Below, in pieces: positions 1-8,634 of a DNA stretch of 61,341 bases (its first letter is position 1; every line of letters begins with the position of its first letter). Where the stretch lies: positions 1 through 61,341 of the forward strand of contig NZ_JABERD010000036.1 of assembly GCF_013044505.1 (NCBI RefSeq), written 5' to 3'. The translations under genes and the position numbers were made by a program. Below the pieces are notes generated by a model. The model was not told the DNA's origin. It saw only the letters and a program-made list of their open reading frames with translations, and ran no database searches. The stretch comes from Streptomyces sp. S3(2020). Lineage in GTDB: Bacteria; Actinomycetota; Actinomycetes; Streptomycetales; Streptomycetaceae.

Positions 1-5
1 GCGCA

Positions 6-161
6 CAGCTGCGAGGTTGTACGGCGACTGCGGGCGGGGGAGACCGGCGGGGGCGCCGGTGCCGAGAAGAGTCAGTTCCACGCCTAGATTTTCGCCGGTC
101 ACTCATGATCTTGCGCGCTCAACCCCCGCCCGCCCGCAGTCGCCGTACAACCTCCCAGCTG
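6..161. mobile_element. MITE-like element with 33-bp terminal inverted repeats
   Basis: The arms 6-38 and 129-161 are reverse complements of each other over 33 bp with one mismatch (positions 12/155), each starting CAGCTG and reading inward through GAGGTTGTACGGCGACTG. They enclose 90 bp with no credible gene. The left flank, bases 1-5, reads gcgca; the right flank, bases 162-167, reads agcgca. This fits a target duplication of at least 5 bp, or 6 bp if the base just outside the window is an A. The structure fits a non-autonomous miniature element. A long hairpin terminator of an unseen upstream gene is the alternative. I do not recognise the IR family. Confidence 0.5.
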
Positions 162-204
162 AGCGCATAGGCTCAGGTCACCGTGTTCACAGAGGGAGGC
201 CTGT

Positions 205-417
205 ATGGCGGCATGGACGTGGCGATTCGAGAAGGCCGACGGGACGGAGGTTCAGCCCGCGGTGCAGCCCGAGGAGTTCACCACGCAAGGGGATGCCGAA
301 TCCTGGGTCGGTGAGTACTGGAAGGACCTCGCGGAGGGCGGCGCGGACCAGGTGCACCTGTTCGAGGACAGTACGAAGATCTACGGGCCGATGAGCCTGC
401 ACGCCGAAGGGGCGTAA
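205..417 (+). CDS. small conserved hypothetical protein (70 aa)
   Basis: A 70-residue acidic cytoplasmic protein with no signal peptide or membrane segment; a Trp-rich start (MAAWTWRF) is followed by a mixed charged sequence. The start is supported by a purine-rich site (gggagg) about 8 nt upstream of the ATG. The gene is closed by a strong hairpin at 427-455, so it is probably monocistronic. A possible -10 hexamer, TAGGCT at 168-173, lies just past the right arm of the MITE-like element, so the element sits immediately upstream of its promoter. I believe it is conserved in Streptomyces but I know no function for it. Confidence 0.75.
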   Translation: MAAWTWRFEKADGTEVQPAVQPEEFTTQGDAESWVGEYWKDLAEGGADQVHLFEDSTKIYGPMSLHAEGA

Positions 418-426
418 GCCCGAGGA

Positions 427-455
427 AAGGGGCGGCCGACTCCCGGCCGCCCCTT
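427..455 (+). terminator. Rho-independent-type hairpin
   Basis: A perfect 12-bp stem (427-438 with 444-455) and a 5-nt loop lie 10 bp after the stop of the small protein gene. The stem is G/C rich and ends in two T residues. The methyltransferase gene ends 43 bp further on in the opposite direction, so the hairpin may serve both. Confidence 0.8.
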
Positions 456-497
456 CTCACTGCTCACCCGAACGAGCGCACTCTCGGCCCGGCACTC

Positions 498-1286
498 TCA
501 GCCCCGCACTCCGCACAGGTGCAGCAGCGCCGCGACCCGGCGGTACGGATCGGTCCGCCCGGCCCGCTCCTCGGCGGCCAGCAGCGTCGCCACGTCGTCG
601 GGGATCTCCGCCCCGTCCGCGGCCGTGTCCGTGAACACCCGCACCCCGAACCAGGCGTGCAGCGGTGCCGCGATCCCGGCCAGCGTCGCGGTCAGCGTCT
701 CCAGCCGGTCCGCCCGGACATCGAGCCCGAGCCGGTTGGTGTACGACACGGTGTCGAAGGCCCCGAGCGCGTCGGCCCAGTCGCCCGACAGCCCCGGCCG
801 CATCGCCAGCGCGTCCGCGTTCCGCACGAGCAGCGACAGCAGCCCGCCCGGTGCGAGCATCCGCGCCAGCCCCGCCAGCAGCGGATCAGGCTCCTCGACG
901 TACATGAGCACGCCGTGGCACAGCACGACGTCGAAACTGCCCGGCAGGAAGTGGACCCCGGTGTCCCGGCCGTCCCCCTCGATGATCCGCACCCGCTCCC
1001 GGATGCCCTCGGGCTCGGCGCACAGGGACTCCCGGGCCACCGCGACCATCGTGGCGTCCTGTTCGAGGCCGGTCACCTGATGCCCGGCCCGGGCCAGCCG
1101 CAGCGCCTGGGTGCCCTGGCCCATCCCGACGTCCAGCACGCGCAGCCGCTGCCCGACCGGGAAGCGCCCGGCTATCTGCTCGTCGAGCTGGCGGGCCACC
1201 AGCTCCTGTCGTACGACATCCCGCAGCCCGCCCAGCCTGCTCAGCCAGGCATCCGCCGCGCCCCCGGTGAACGGCGTAGCGCTCAG
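498..1286 (-). CDS. class I SAM-dependent methyltransferase
   Basis: A soluble methyltransferase of about 262 residues. The SAM-binding motif I VLDVGMGQGTQA follows an N-terminal helical part; an acidic residue (GLEQD) ends beta-2, and FDVVLCHGVLMYV gives the motif IV/post-motif region. It resembles the CmoA/UbiE-like group of small-molecule or tRNA methyltransferases; the substrate cannot be told from sequence. The open frame runs upstream to 1472, but that part lies inside the DUF3043 gene and does not look like methyltransferase sequence. The most natural start is a CTG at 1286, whose CTGA overlaps the TGA of the upstream gene, giving MSATPFTGG. ATG or GTG would be expected in that position, so the start codon is unusual. 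It is translationally coupled to the DUF3043 gene. Confidence 0.82.
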   Translation of the reverse strand: MSATPFTGGAADAWLSRLGGLRDVVRQELVARQLDEQIAGRFPVGQRLRVLDVGMGQGTQALRLARAGHQVTGLEQDATMVAVARESLCAEPEGIRERVRIIEGDGRDTGVHFLPGSFDVVLCHGVLMYVEEPDPLLAGLARMLAPGGLLSLLVRNADALAMRPGLSGDWADALGAFDTVSYTNRLGLDVRADRLETLTATLAGIAAPLHAWFGVRVFTDTAADGAEIPDDVATLLAAEERAGRTDPYRRVAALLHLCGVRG

Positions 1287-1885
1287 GGCCGCTCTCCGCG
1301 CTTGACCTGCGGCTTGGGCAGCCGGAGCCGGCGCATCTGGAGGGAACGCATGAGGGCGTAGGCGACCGCGCCCTTGCGGGACTGGTCCGGGAAGCGCTCG
1401 GCGAGCCGCTTCTTCAGACGGACGCCCGTGAGGATCGAGTCGAGCACGATCAGCACGATCACGACGAGCCACAGCAGCAGCGCGATGCTCTGGAGCGCGC
1501 CCACCTGCACCATGCTCAGCACGAGGATGATCACGGCCATCGGCAGGAAGAACTCCGCCACGTTGAACCGCGAGTCGATGAAGTCGCGCGCGAACTTGCG
1601 GACCGGGCCCTTGTCACGGGCCGGCAGGTACCGCTCGTCGCCGCCGGCCAGCGCCTGGCGCTGCCTCTCCAGCTGCGCACGACGCTCCTCGCGCTGCCGC
1701 TTGGAGGCGTCCTTGCGCGTCATCGACGTATTGGCCACGCTGCGACGCGTCGACTGGGCCTCGCTCCGCTTGGGAGTGGGGCGGCCCTTCTTCGCCTCGG
1801 GGTGGCGGATCTGACTGGAGTCGGTCACCTGCGCCTTGTCGGCGGGGGCGGCCTTCTCGTCCTTGGTGGAACGGCTACGGAACAC
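1283..1885 (-). CDS. DUF3043 family membrane protein
   Basis: About 200 residues: a basic, Lys/Arg-rich N-terminal half (TPKRSEAQ, RKDASKRQREERR) followed by two hydrophobic segments (roughly residues 121-140 and 144-160) and a short basic tail. This is the DUF3043 pattern, an actinobacterial family of unknown function. The frame is open to 1981, but family members begin near VFRSRSTK, so I choose GTG at 1885. No Shine-Dalgarno precedes it. Instead a TACCCT -10-like hexamer ends 8 nt before the start, which suggests a leaderless mRNA. The gene is first in a two-gene unit with the methyltransferase and divergent from pspA. Confidence 0.85.
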   Translation of the reverse strand: MFRSRSTKDEKAAPADKAQVTDSSQIRHPEAKKGRPTPKRSEAQSTRRSVANTSMTRKDASKRQREERRAQLERQRQALAGGDERYLPARDKGPVRKFARDFIDSRFNVAEFFLPMAVIILVLSMVQVGALQSIALLLWLVVIVLIVLDSILTGVRLKKRLAERFPDQSRKGAVAYALMRSLQMRRLRLPKPQVKRGERP

Positions 1886-1893
1886 AAAACCCA

Positions 1894-1899
1894 AGGGTA
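1894..1899 (-). promoter_or_regulatory. -10 box of probable leaderless promoter (DUF3043)
   Basis: Reading on the minus strand, TACCCT is followed by exactly 8 nt and then the GTG at 1885. This spacing puts the transcription start on or next to the start codon. I see no good -35. Confidence 0.45.
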
Positions 1900-2165
1900 A
1901 GGGGTGCCCGGGGTTGGACCCCAGCCCGCTGGGGAACGATCCGGCAACACCAGACGTCATGGAGGGTGACAGAGGGGACACCCGGTGACCGACTGCTCAC
2001 CCTGAAGGTCACCTACTCCCTACGCCGGAGCAAGGCCTTGGTCAGTCGTCCTTGGGGAGGAGCGCATCCGTCCCCGAACAGTGCGTCAATGGATGCAGGG
2101 CCCGTACTGTGGGTTCTGTCGCAGAGCTGAAGCTGGACTCGGTCAGAAGGGGGCGCGCGAAGCCC

Positions 2166-2960
2166 ATGAGCGGTGTCATGAAGCGTATGGGGATGATCTT
2201 CCGCGCGAAGGCGAACAAGGCCCTTGACCGGGCCGAGGACCCTCGCGAGACCCTCGATTACTCGTACCAGAAGCAGCTGGAGCTGCTCCAGAAGGTGCGC
2301 CGAGGCGTGGCGGACGTCGCCACGTCCCGCAAGCGCCTGGAGCTTCAGCTCAACCAGCTGCAGTCGCAGTCGTCCAAGCTGGAGGACCAGGGCCGCAAGG
2401 CGCTCGCGCTGGGCCGTGAGGACCTGGCCCGCGAGGCGCTCTCCCGCCGTGCCGCCCTCCAGCAGCAGGTGACGGACCTGGAGACACAGCACGCGACGCT
2501 CCAGGGCGAGGAGGAGAAGCTCACCCTGGCGGCCCAGCGGCTCCAGGCCAAGGTCGACGCCTTCCGTACGAAGAAGGAGACGATCAAGGCGACGTACACC
2601 GCGGCCCAGGCGCAGACCCGCATCGGCGAGGCCTTCTCCGGTATCTCCGAGGAGATGGGCGACGTCGGCATGGCGATCCAGCGTGCCGAGGACAAGACGG
2701 CACAGCTCCAGGCGCGGGCCGGCGCGATCGACGAGCTCCTGGCCTCCGGCGCCCTCGACGACCAGTCCGGCATGCACAAGGACGACATCCAGGCCGAGCT
2801 GGACCGGCTCTCCGGTGGTACGGATGTAGAGCTGGAACTACAGCGGATGAAGGCCGAGCTCGCCGGAGGGTCGTCCTCCCAGCAGGCGATCGAGGGCGGC
2901 ACCGGCCAGTCCCAGTCCCAGCAGCAGCCGCAGGACACCCCACGCTTCGACAAGCAGTAG
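2166..2960 (+). CDS. pspA: PspA/IM30 family protein
   Basis: A protein of 264 residues, almost wholly alpha-helical coiled coil, as in PspA/IM30/Vipp1, which bind and protect the cytoplasmic membrane under envelope stress. The N-terminal amphipathic helix begins MSGVMKRMGMIF; the body is rich in Gln, Glu, Arg and Leu heptads. The C-terminal 40 residues are a Gln/Ser-rich tail (GQSQSQQQ). I choose ATG at 2166 because the family starts there and a purine-rich site (agaaggggg) precedes it; the open frame extends further upstream without family similarity. It is followed 22 bp later by pspAA, the usual actinobacterial partner, and then by a two-component system. There is no PspC or ClgR gene in the window. 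Confidence 0.93.
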   Translation: MSGVMKRMGMIFRAKANKALDRAEDPRETLDYSYQKQLELLQKVRRGVADVATSRKRLELQLNQLQSQSSKLEDQGRKALALGREDLAREALSRRAALQQQVTDLETQHATLQGEEEKLTLAAQRLQAKVDAFRTKKETIKATYTAAQAQTRIGEAFSGISEEMGDVGMAIQRAEDKTAQLQARAGAIDELLASGALDDQSGMHKDDIQAELDRLSGGTDVELELQRMKAELAGGSSSQQAIEGGTGQSQSQQQPQDTPRFDKQ

Positions 2961-2982
2961 GGCCCACGCCTAGGAGGGCGAC

Positions 2983-3261
2983 ATGATCGTCAGGATCATG
3001 GGGGAGGGGCAGGTGAGGCTGGCCGACAGCCACCTCACCGAGCTGAACAAACTGGACGACGAACTGCTGGCGGAGATGGAGACCGGCGACGGCCCCGGCT
3101 TCCGCCGCACCTTCGAAGCCCTGCTGTCCAAGGTCCGGGAACTGGGCGAGCCACTGCCGGACGACGCCCTGGAACCCTCGGACCTGATCCTCCCGTCCCC
3201 GGACGCGACCCTCCAGGAGGTCCGGGATCTGCTCAGCGACGACGGCCTGATCCCGGGCTGA
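2983..3261 (+). CDS. pspAA: PspA-associated protein PspAA
   Basis: A 92-residue acidic cytoplasmic protein starting MIVRIMGEGQ, with a compact N-terminal beta-rich part and an acidic helical C-terminus ending DGLIPG. This matches the PspAA family, found next to pspA in Actinobacteria and Archaea and inferred to work with PspA at the membrane. The ATG has a good aggaggg site (2971-2977), and the 22-bp gap indicates co-transcription with pspA. The biochemical role of the family is not established. Confidence 0.88.
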   Translation: MIVRIMGEGQVRLADSHLTELNKLDDELLAEMETGDGPGFRRTFEALLSKVRELGEPLPDDALEPSDLILPSPDATLQEVRDLLSDDGLIPG

Positions 3262-3345
3262 GCCGGCGCCACCGCACCGGCGGCGCCCGGCAACCGCACA
3301 GGAAACCTACAGCTGACCCCCGTTCCAAGCCCCGCGGGGCACCCG

Positions 3346-3351
3346 TACCGT
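3346..3351 (+). promoter_or_regulatory. -10 box of probable leaderless promoter (histidine kinase)
   Basis: TACCGT, 8 nt, then the GTG at 3360. No Shine-Dalgarno is present, so the kinase mRNA may begin at its start codon, giving it a promoter separate from pspA-pspAA. Confidence 0.45.
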
Positions 3352-3359
3352 TGGCAGAC

Positions 3360-4580
3360 GTGAGCACCCTCGAGCGCGTCCGGCACCAGCTGACGGCGCA
3401 TCCCATGGCGCTGGACGCCGTACTCGCGGCCGGCGTCCTCGGCTGCATGGTCGCCGGCTCGTTCGTGGACCCGCACGGACCGGACGGCGTCACCTGGGGC
3501 TTCCGCACCCCGGACCCGCTCAGCCTGGTCCTCATCGGCCTCAGTGCCGCGGCCCTCGTCTTCCGCCGCCGCGCCCCGATGACGGTGCTGGCCCTCACCG
3601 GCGGCTTCTCGATCGTCGAGTGCGTCACCGGCGACCCCCGCGCCCCCGTCGCCATGTCCGCGGTGATCGCCCTGTTCACCGTCGCCTCCGCCACCGACCG
3701 CCCCACCACCTGGCGGGTCGGCCTGCTCACGATGACCGTCCTCACCGCCGCCGCCATGCTCGGCGGCCCCCTGCCGTGGTACGCCCAGGAGAACCTCGGC
3801 ATCTTCGCCTGGACGGGCATCGGCGCCACCGCCGGCGACGCCGTCCGCAGCCGCCGCGCCTTCGTCCAGGCCATCCGGGACCGCGCCGAGAAGGCGGAAC
3901 GCACCCGTGAGGAGGAGGCCCGCCGCCGCGTCGCCGAGGAACGCCTGCGGATCGCCCGCGACCTGCACGACGTCGTCGCCCACCACATCGCCCTGGTCAA
4001 CGTGCAGGCGGGCGTCGCCGCGCACGTCATGGACAAGCGCCCCGACCAGGCCAAGGAAGCCCTGGCCCATGTACGCGAGGCCAGCCGCTCGGCGCTCAAC
4101 GAACTCCGGGCCACCGTCGGCCTGCTCCGGCAGTCCGGCGACCCCGAGGCACCGACCGAGCCCGCCCCCGGCCTGGACCGCCTCGACGAACTCGTCGGCA
4201 CCTTCCGCAGCGCCGGCCAGCATGTCGAGGTCGCCCGCGCCGACGGCGACACCAAACTCCCCGCGGCCGTCGACCTGGCCGCCTACCGGGTCATCCAGGA
4301 AGCCCTCACCAACGTCCAGAAGCACGCCGGCACGGAGGCGAAGGCCGAGGTCAGCGTCGTCCGGGTAGGGCCGAACATCGAGATCACCGTCCTCGACAAC
4401 GGTGCCGGGGACGACGAGGACCCGGCCGACGGCGGCGGCCACGGACTCCTCGGCATGCGCGAGCGGGTCACCGCCCTGCGCGGCACCCTCACCACCGGTC
4501 CCCGCTACGGCGGCGGCTTCCGCGTCCATGCGATCCTGCCGGTCAAGACCCGCGGCCGCGCCGCCGACGACGCCGTATGA
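3360..4580 (+). CDS. sensor histidine kinase, NarL/DesK-type
   Basis: A 406-residue membrane kinase. The first 150 or so residues hold about four or five hydrophobic segments with very short loops and no large extracellular sensor domain, so it probably senses membrane state (intramembrane-sensing type). A linker coiled coil leads into the HisKA_3 dimerisation domain with the phospho-acceptor His203 in RDLHDVVAHH. The HATPase_c domain follows with the N-box EALTNVQKHA and a G-box near GHGLLGMRERV. GTG at 3360 is preferred over the in-frame TTG at 3351. The next gene is its response regulator. Position beside pspA-pspAA and the RND exporter suggests an envelope-stress circuit; this is inference. 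Confidence 0.93.
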   Translation: MSTLERVRHQLTAHPMALDAVLAAGVLGCMVAGSFVDPHGPDGVTWGFRTPDPLSLVLIGLSAAALVFRRRAPMTVLALTGGFSIVECVTGDPRAPVAMSAVIALFTVASATDRPTTWRVGLLTMTVLTAAAMLGGPLPWYAQENLGIFAWTGIGATAGDAVRSRRAFVQAIRDRAEKAERTREEEARRRVAEERLRIARDLHDVVAHHIALVNVQAGVAAHVMDKRPDQAKEALAHVREASRSALNELRATVGLLRQSGDPEAPTEPAPGLDRLDELVGTFRSAGQHVEVARADGDTKLPAAVDLAAYRVIQEALTNVQKHAGTEAKAEVSVVRVGPNIEITVLDNGAGDDEDPADGGGHGLLGMRERVTALRGTLTTGPRYGGGFRVHAILPVKTRGRAADDAV

Positions 4581-4692
4581 CCGACTCGCGGAACTCAGGG
4601 GCACCCCGCGGAAGTTGTCGTAACGCCAAGGCTCGGCAACCAGCCGCGGCAACCGATCGTGGCACCGAGCCCCCAGCCGCAGAGGACCCCGA

Positions 4693-5376
4693 ATGACCAT
4701 CCGCGTCCTGCTCGCCGACGACCAGGCACTGCTGCGCAGCGCCTTCCGTGTGCTCGTCGACTCCGAGCCCGACATGGAGGTCGTCGGCGAGGCGTCCGAC
4801 GGGGCGGAGGCGGTGCGCCTCGCCAGGGAGGAGCGGGCCGACGTCGTGCTGATGGACATCCGGATGCCCGGCACCGACGGCCTCGCCGCCACCCGCATGA
4901 TCAGCGAGGACCCCTCCCTCGCCCAGGTCCGGGTGGTCATCCTGACGACCTTCGAGGTCGACGACTACGTCGTGCAGTCGCTGCGGGCCGGCGCCTCCGG
5001 GTTCCTCGGCAAGGGCAGCGAACCCGAGGAGCTGCTCAGTGCCATCCGGATCGCGGCGGGCGGCGAGGCCCTGCTCTCCCCGGCCGCCACCAAGGGCCTG
5101 ATCGCCCGCTTCCTCGCCCAGGGCGACGCGGCGGACGACGCCTCCGACCCCGCCCGCGCGGCCCGCCTCGACGCGCTCACCGTCCGCGAGCGCGAGGTCC
5201 TCGTCCAGGTCGCCGGCGGCCACTCCAACGACGAGATCGCCGAGCGCCTCGAAGTCAGCCCGCTCACCGTGAAGACGCACGTCAACCGGGCCATGGCCAA
5301 GCTGGGCGCGCGGGACCGGGCACAGCTCGTGGTGATCGCGTACGAGTCCGGGCTGGTACGTCCGAGGGTGGAGTGA
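4693..5376 (+). CDS. NarL/FixJ-family response regulator
   Basis: 227 residues. The receiver domain (about 1-120) has the acidic pair DD at 9-10, the phospho-acceptor Asp55 in VVLMDIRMPG and a conserved Lys near LGKGSEPEE. The LuxR-type helix-turn-helix (about 158-220) carries LTVREREVLVQVAGGHSNDE and the recognition helix SPLTVKTHVNRAM. It lies 112 bp after the histidine kinase, which is the obvious partner, and 134 bp before the RND exporter, a plausible target. The intergenic spacer has no clear terminator, so read-through from the kinase gene is possible. Confidence 0.94.
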   Translation: MTIRVLLADDQALLRSAFRVLVDSEPDMEVVGEASDGAEAVRLAREERADVVLMDIRMPGTDGLAATRMISEDPSLAQVRVVILTTFEVDDYVVQSLRAGASGFLGKGSEPEELLSAIRIAAGGEALLSPAATKGLIARFLAQGDAADDASDPARAARLDALTVREREVLVQVAGGHSNDEIAERLEVSPLTVKTHVNRAMAKLGARDRAQLVVIAYESGLVRPRVE

Positions 5377-5510
5377 CCGTCACCCGCCGTACTGCGGCCG
5401 GAGTATGCGCCGCATAAGGAAATGGACCTGGGAGCTACGAAACACCGGCCCCACAGGGCACAGGGTGTAGGGGCCACTTCTGCCGCTCACAGAATCGAGA
5501 CCCCCGACCC

Positions 5511-8500
5511 ATGTCCTGGCTGTCGAGATTCAGCCTCGCGCAACGTGCCCTCATAGGCCTGATGTCGATCATCGTGCTCGCCTTCGGGGCGATCGCGATA
5601 CCCCAGCTCAAGCAGCAGCTGCTGCCCTCCATCGAACTGCCGATGGTGTCCGTGCTCGCCCCCTACCAGGGCGCCTCCCCGGACGTCGTCGAGAAGCAGG
5701 TCGTCGAACCCATCGAGAACAGCCTCGAAGCGGTCGACGGCATCGAGGGAGTCACCTCCACGGCCAGTGAGGGCAACGCCGTCATCATGGCGTCCTTCGA
5801 CTACGGAAGCGGCACCAAGCAGCTCGTCGCCGACGTCCAGCAGGCCGTCAACCGGGCCCGTGCCCAGCTCCCGGACGACGTCGACCCGCAGGTCGTCGCC
5901 GGCTCCACGGACGACATGCCCACCGTCGTCCTCGCCGTCACCTCCGACAAGGACCAGCAGGCCCTCGCCGACCAGCTCGACCGGACCGTCGTGCCGGACC
6001 TGAAGTCCATCGACGGCGTCGGCCAGGTCACCGTCGACGGCGTCCGCGACCTCCAGGTCACCGTCACGCCGAACGACACCAAGCTCGCGAAGGCGGGCCT
6101 CACCTCGCTCTCCCTCGCCCAGGCCCTCCAGGCGGGCGGCGCGACCGTCCCGGCCAGCTCCTTCGACGAGGACGGCGCCAACCGCACCGTCCAGGTCGGC
6201 GGCGGCTTCACCTCGGTCGAGCAGATCGAGGAGCTGATGGTCACCGGCGCGGCCGGCAAGAAGCCCGTACGCATCGGTGACGTGGCCATCGTCGAGCAGG
6301 AGCAGGCCCCGGCCGACTCCCTCACCCGCACCGACGGCAGGCCCAGCCTCGCCGTCATGGTGACGATGGACCAGGACGGCAGCGCGGTCTCCATCTCCGA
6401 CGCGGTCGAGGACAAGCTCGCCGACATGCGTAAGGACCTCGGCTCGGACGCGACGGTCACCGTCGTCAGCGACCAGGGCCCCGCGGTCGCGAAGGCCATC
6501 GACGGTCTGACCACCGAGGGCGCGCTCGGCCTGCTCTTCGCGGTCCTCGTCATCCTGGTCTTCCTGGCGTCGGTCCGCTCGACCCTGGTCACGGCGGTGT
6601 CCATCCCGCTGTCGGTGGTCCTGGCCCTGATCGTGCTCTGGACCCGCGACCTCTCGCTCAACATGCTGACGCTGGGCGCGCTGACCATCGCCATCGGCCG
6701 GGTCGTCGACGACTCGATCGTGGTCCTGGAGAACATCAAGCGCCACCTCGGCTACGGCGAGGAGCGCGAGCCGGCGATCCTGAACGCGGTGCGTGAGGTT
6801 GCCGGAGCGGTCACCTCCTCCACCCTCACGACGGTCGCCGTCTTCCTGCCGATCGGCCTGGTCGGCGGCATGGTGGGCGAACTGTTCGGCTCCTTCAGTC
6901 TGACGGTGACGGCGGCCCTGCTGGCGTCCCTGCTCGTGTCCCTGACGGTCGTCCCGGTCCTGTCGTACTGGTTCCTGCGCGCCCCCAAGGGCACCCCGGC
7001 CGACGCCGAGGAAGCCCGCCGGCTCGCGGAGGAGAAGGAGGCGAGGAGCAGGCTCCAGCGCCTCTACGTCCCCGTCCTGCGGTTCGCGACCCGGCGCCGT
7101 CTGACCAGCGTGCTCATCGCCGTGGTGATCCTCATCGGCACGTTCGGCATGTCCGGACTACTGAAGACCAACTTCTTCGACCAGGGCGAGCAGGAAGTCC
7201 TCACCGTCAAGCAGGAGTTGAAGCCCGGCACCAGCCTGGCGGCCACCGACGAGCAGGCCAAGAAGGTCGAGAAGCTGCTCGCCGGCACCAAGGGCGTCAA
7301 GGACTACCAGGTCACCATCGGCTCGTCCGGCTTCATGGCGGCCTTCGGCGGCGGCACCGACACCAACCAGGCCTCGTACCAGGTGATGCTGGACGACTCG
7401 GCCTCCCACGAGGATGTGCAGGACCGTATCGAGGCCGGTCTGAAGAAGCTCGACGGCATCGGTACGACGACCATCGCGGCCGGCGACGGCTTCGGCAGCC
7501 AGGACCTCAGCGTGGTCGTGAAGGCGGCCGACGCGGACGTCCTGCGCGAGGCGTCGGAGGAGGTCCGCAGGACGGTCGCGGACCTGGACGACGTCACCGA
7601 CGTGACGAGCGACCTGGCGCAGAGCGTGCCGCGCATCTCGGTGAAGGCCAACGACAAGGCCGCCGTGGCGGGCTTCAACGACCAGACCCTGGGCGCGGCC
7701 GTCGCCGAGGCGGTCAAGGGCACCACGGCCGCCAAGGCGATCCTGGACGACACCGAGCGCGATGTCATCATCAGGTCGGCGAAGCCCGCGCAGACCCTGG
7801 AGGAGCTGAGGAACCTGAAGCTCGGCCCGGTGAAGCTGGGAGACATCGCCACGGTGACGCTGGCGGACGGCCCGGTCTCGATGACGAGGATCGACGGCCA
7901 GCGCGCGGCGACCATCACCGCCAAGCCGACGGGCGACAACACGGGCGCGGTGAGCCAGGACCTCACCTCGAAGCTCGACGCCCTGAAGCTCCCGGCGGGT
8001 GCCACGGCCTCGATCGGCGGCGTCACCTCGGACCAGGACAGCGCGTTCAAGAACCTCGGCCTGGCGATGCTCGCGGCGATCGCGATCGTCTTCATGCTGC
8101 TGGTGGCGACGTTCCGTTCGCTGGCCCAGCCGCTGATCCTGCTGGTCTCCATCCCGTTCGCCGCGACGGGTGCCATCGGCCTCCTGATCATCACGGACAC
8201 TCCGATGGGCGTCCCCGCGATGATCGGCATGCTGATGCTCATCGGCATCGTGGTGACGAACGCGATCGTGCTGATCGACCTCATCAACCAGTACCGCAAG
8301 CAGGGTTACCCGACGGTGGACGCCGTCATCGAGGGCGGCCGCCACCGGCTCCGCCCGATCCTGATGACGGCCCTGGCGACGATCTTCGCCCTGCTCCCGA
8401 TGGCCCTCGGGGTCACCGGCGAGGGCGGCTTCATCGCCCAGCCGCTGGCGGTGGTCGTGATCGGCGGCCTGATCACGTCGACGCTGCTGACGCTCCTCCT

Positions 8501-8627
8501 GGTCCCGACGCTCTACACGATGCTGGAGCTCCGCAAGGAGCGCCGGGCGAAGAAGCGGGCGGCCAAGAAGGCGAAGAAGGCCGAGAAGACGGAGGTGTCG
8601 GCCCAGCCGGAGCCCGCGGGCGTGTGA
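5511..8627 (+). CDS. RND-family efflux transporter (AcrB/SwrC type)
   Basis: 1038 residues, the full length of a hydrophobe/amphiphile RND pump. Order: TM1 (residues 13-31), a first large periplasmic-type loop, TM2-TM6 (about 335-490), TM7 near 535, a second large loop and TM8-TM12 (about 850-1000), then a Lys/Ala-rich cytoplasmic tail. The proton-relay acidic pair in TM4 is present (GRVVDDSIVV, Asp400-Asp401). Gram-positive members such as SwrC export lipopeptides or toxic amphiphiles without an outer-membrane channel; no membrane-fusion partner is nearby. The large extracellular loops suit an envelope-protective role consistent with the preceding two-component system. It is terminated by the hairpin at 8635-8677. 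Confidence 0.94.
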   Translation: MSWLSRFSLAQRALIGLMSIIVLAFGAIAIPQLKQQLLPSIELPMVSVLAPYQGASPDVVEKQVVEPIENSLEAVDGIEGVTSTASEGNAVIMASFDYGSGTKQLVADVQQAVNRARAQLPDDVDPQVVAGSTDDMPTVVLAVTSDKDQQALADQLDRTVVPDLKSIDGVGQVTVDGVRDLQVTVTPNDTKLAKAGLTSLSLAQALQAGGATVPASSFDEDGANRTVQVGGGFTSVEQIEELMVTGAAGKKPVRIGDVAIVEQEQAPADSLTRTDGRPSLAVMVTMDQDGSAVSISDAVEDKLADMRKDLGSDATVTVVSDQGPAVAKAIDGLTTEGALGLLFAVLVILVFLASVRSTLVTAVSIPLSVVLALIVLWTRDLSLNMLTLGALTIAIGRVVDDSIVVLENIKRHLGYGEEREPAILNAVREVAGAVTSSTLTTVAVFLPIGLVGGMVGELFGSFSLTVTAALLASLLVSLTVVPVLSYWFLRAPKGTPADAEEARRLAEEKEARSRLQRLYVPVLRFATRRRLTSVLIAVVILIGTFGMSGLLKTNFFDQGEQEVLTVKQELKPGTSLAATDEQAKKVEKLLAGTKGVKDYQVTIGSSGFMAAFGGGTDTNQASYQVMLDDSASHEDVQDRIEAGLKKLDGIGTTTIAAGDGFGSQDLSVVVKAADADVLREASEEVRRTVADLDDVTDVTSDLAQSVPRISVKANDKAAVAGFNDQTLGAAVAEAVKGTTAAKAILDDTERDVIIRSAKPAQTLEELRNLKLGPVKLGDIATVTLADGPVSMTRIDGQRAATITAKPTGDNTGAVSQDLTSKLDALKLPAGATASIGGVTSDQDSAFKNLGLAMLAAIAIVFMLLVATFRSLAQPLILLVSIPFAATGAIGLLIITDTPMGVPAMIGMLMLIGIVVTNAIVLIDLINQYRKQGYPTVDAVIEGGRHRLRPILMTALATIFALLPMALGVTGEGGFIAQPLAVVVIGGLITSTLLTLLLVPTLYTMLELRKERRAKKRAAKKAKKAEKTEVSAQPEPAGV

Positions 8628-8634
8628 CGGCTGT

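Noticed and set aside
1287..1472. N-terminal extension of the methyltransferase to an ATG at 1472
   Set aside because: This stretch lies wholly inside the DUF3043 gene in another frame and its translation is Arg/Pro-rich, unlike a methyltransferase.
2970..4940. Long antisense open frame (656 codons) opposite the histidine kinase
   Set aside because: It is the mirror of a well-supported kinase gene; Gly/Arg/Asp-rich low-complexity translation and no ribosome site. High GC at third positions opens such frames.
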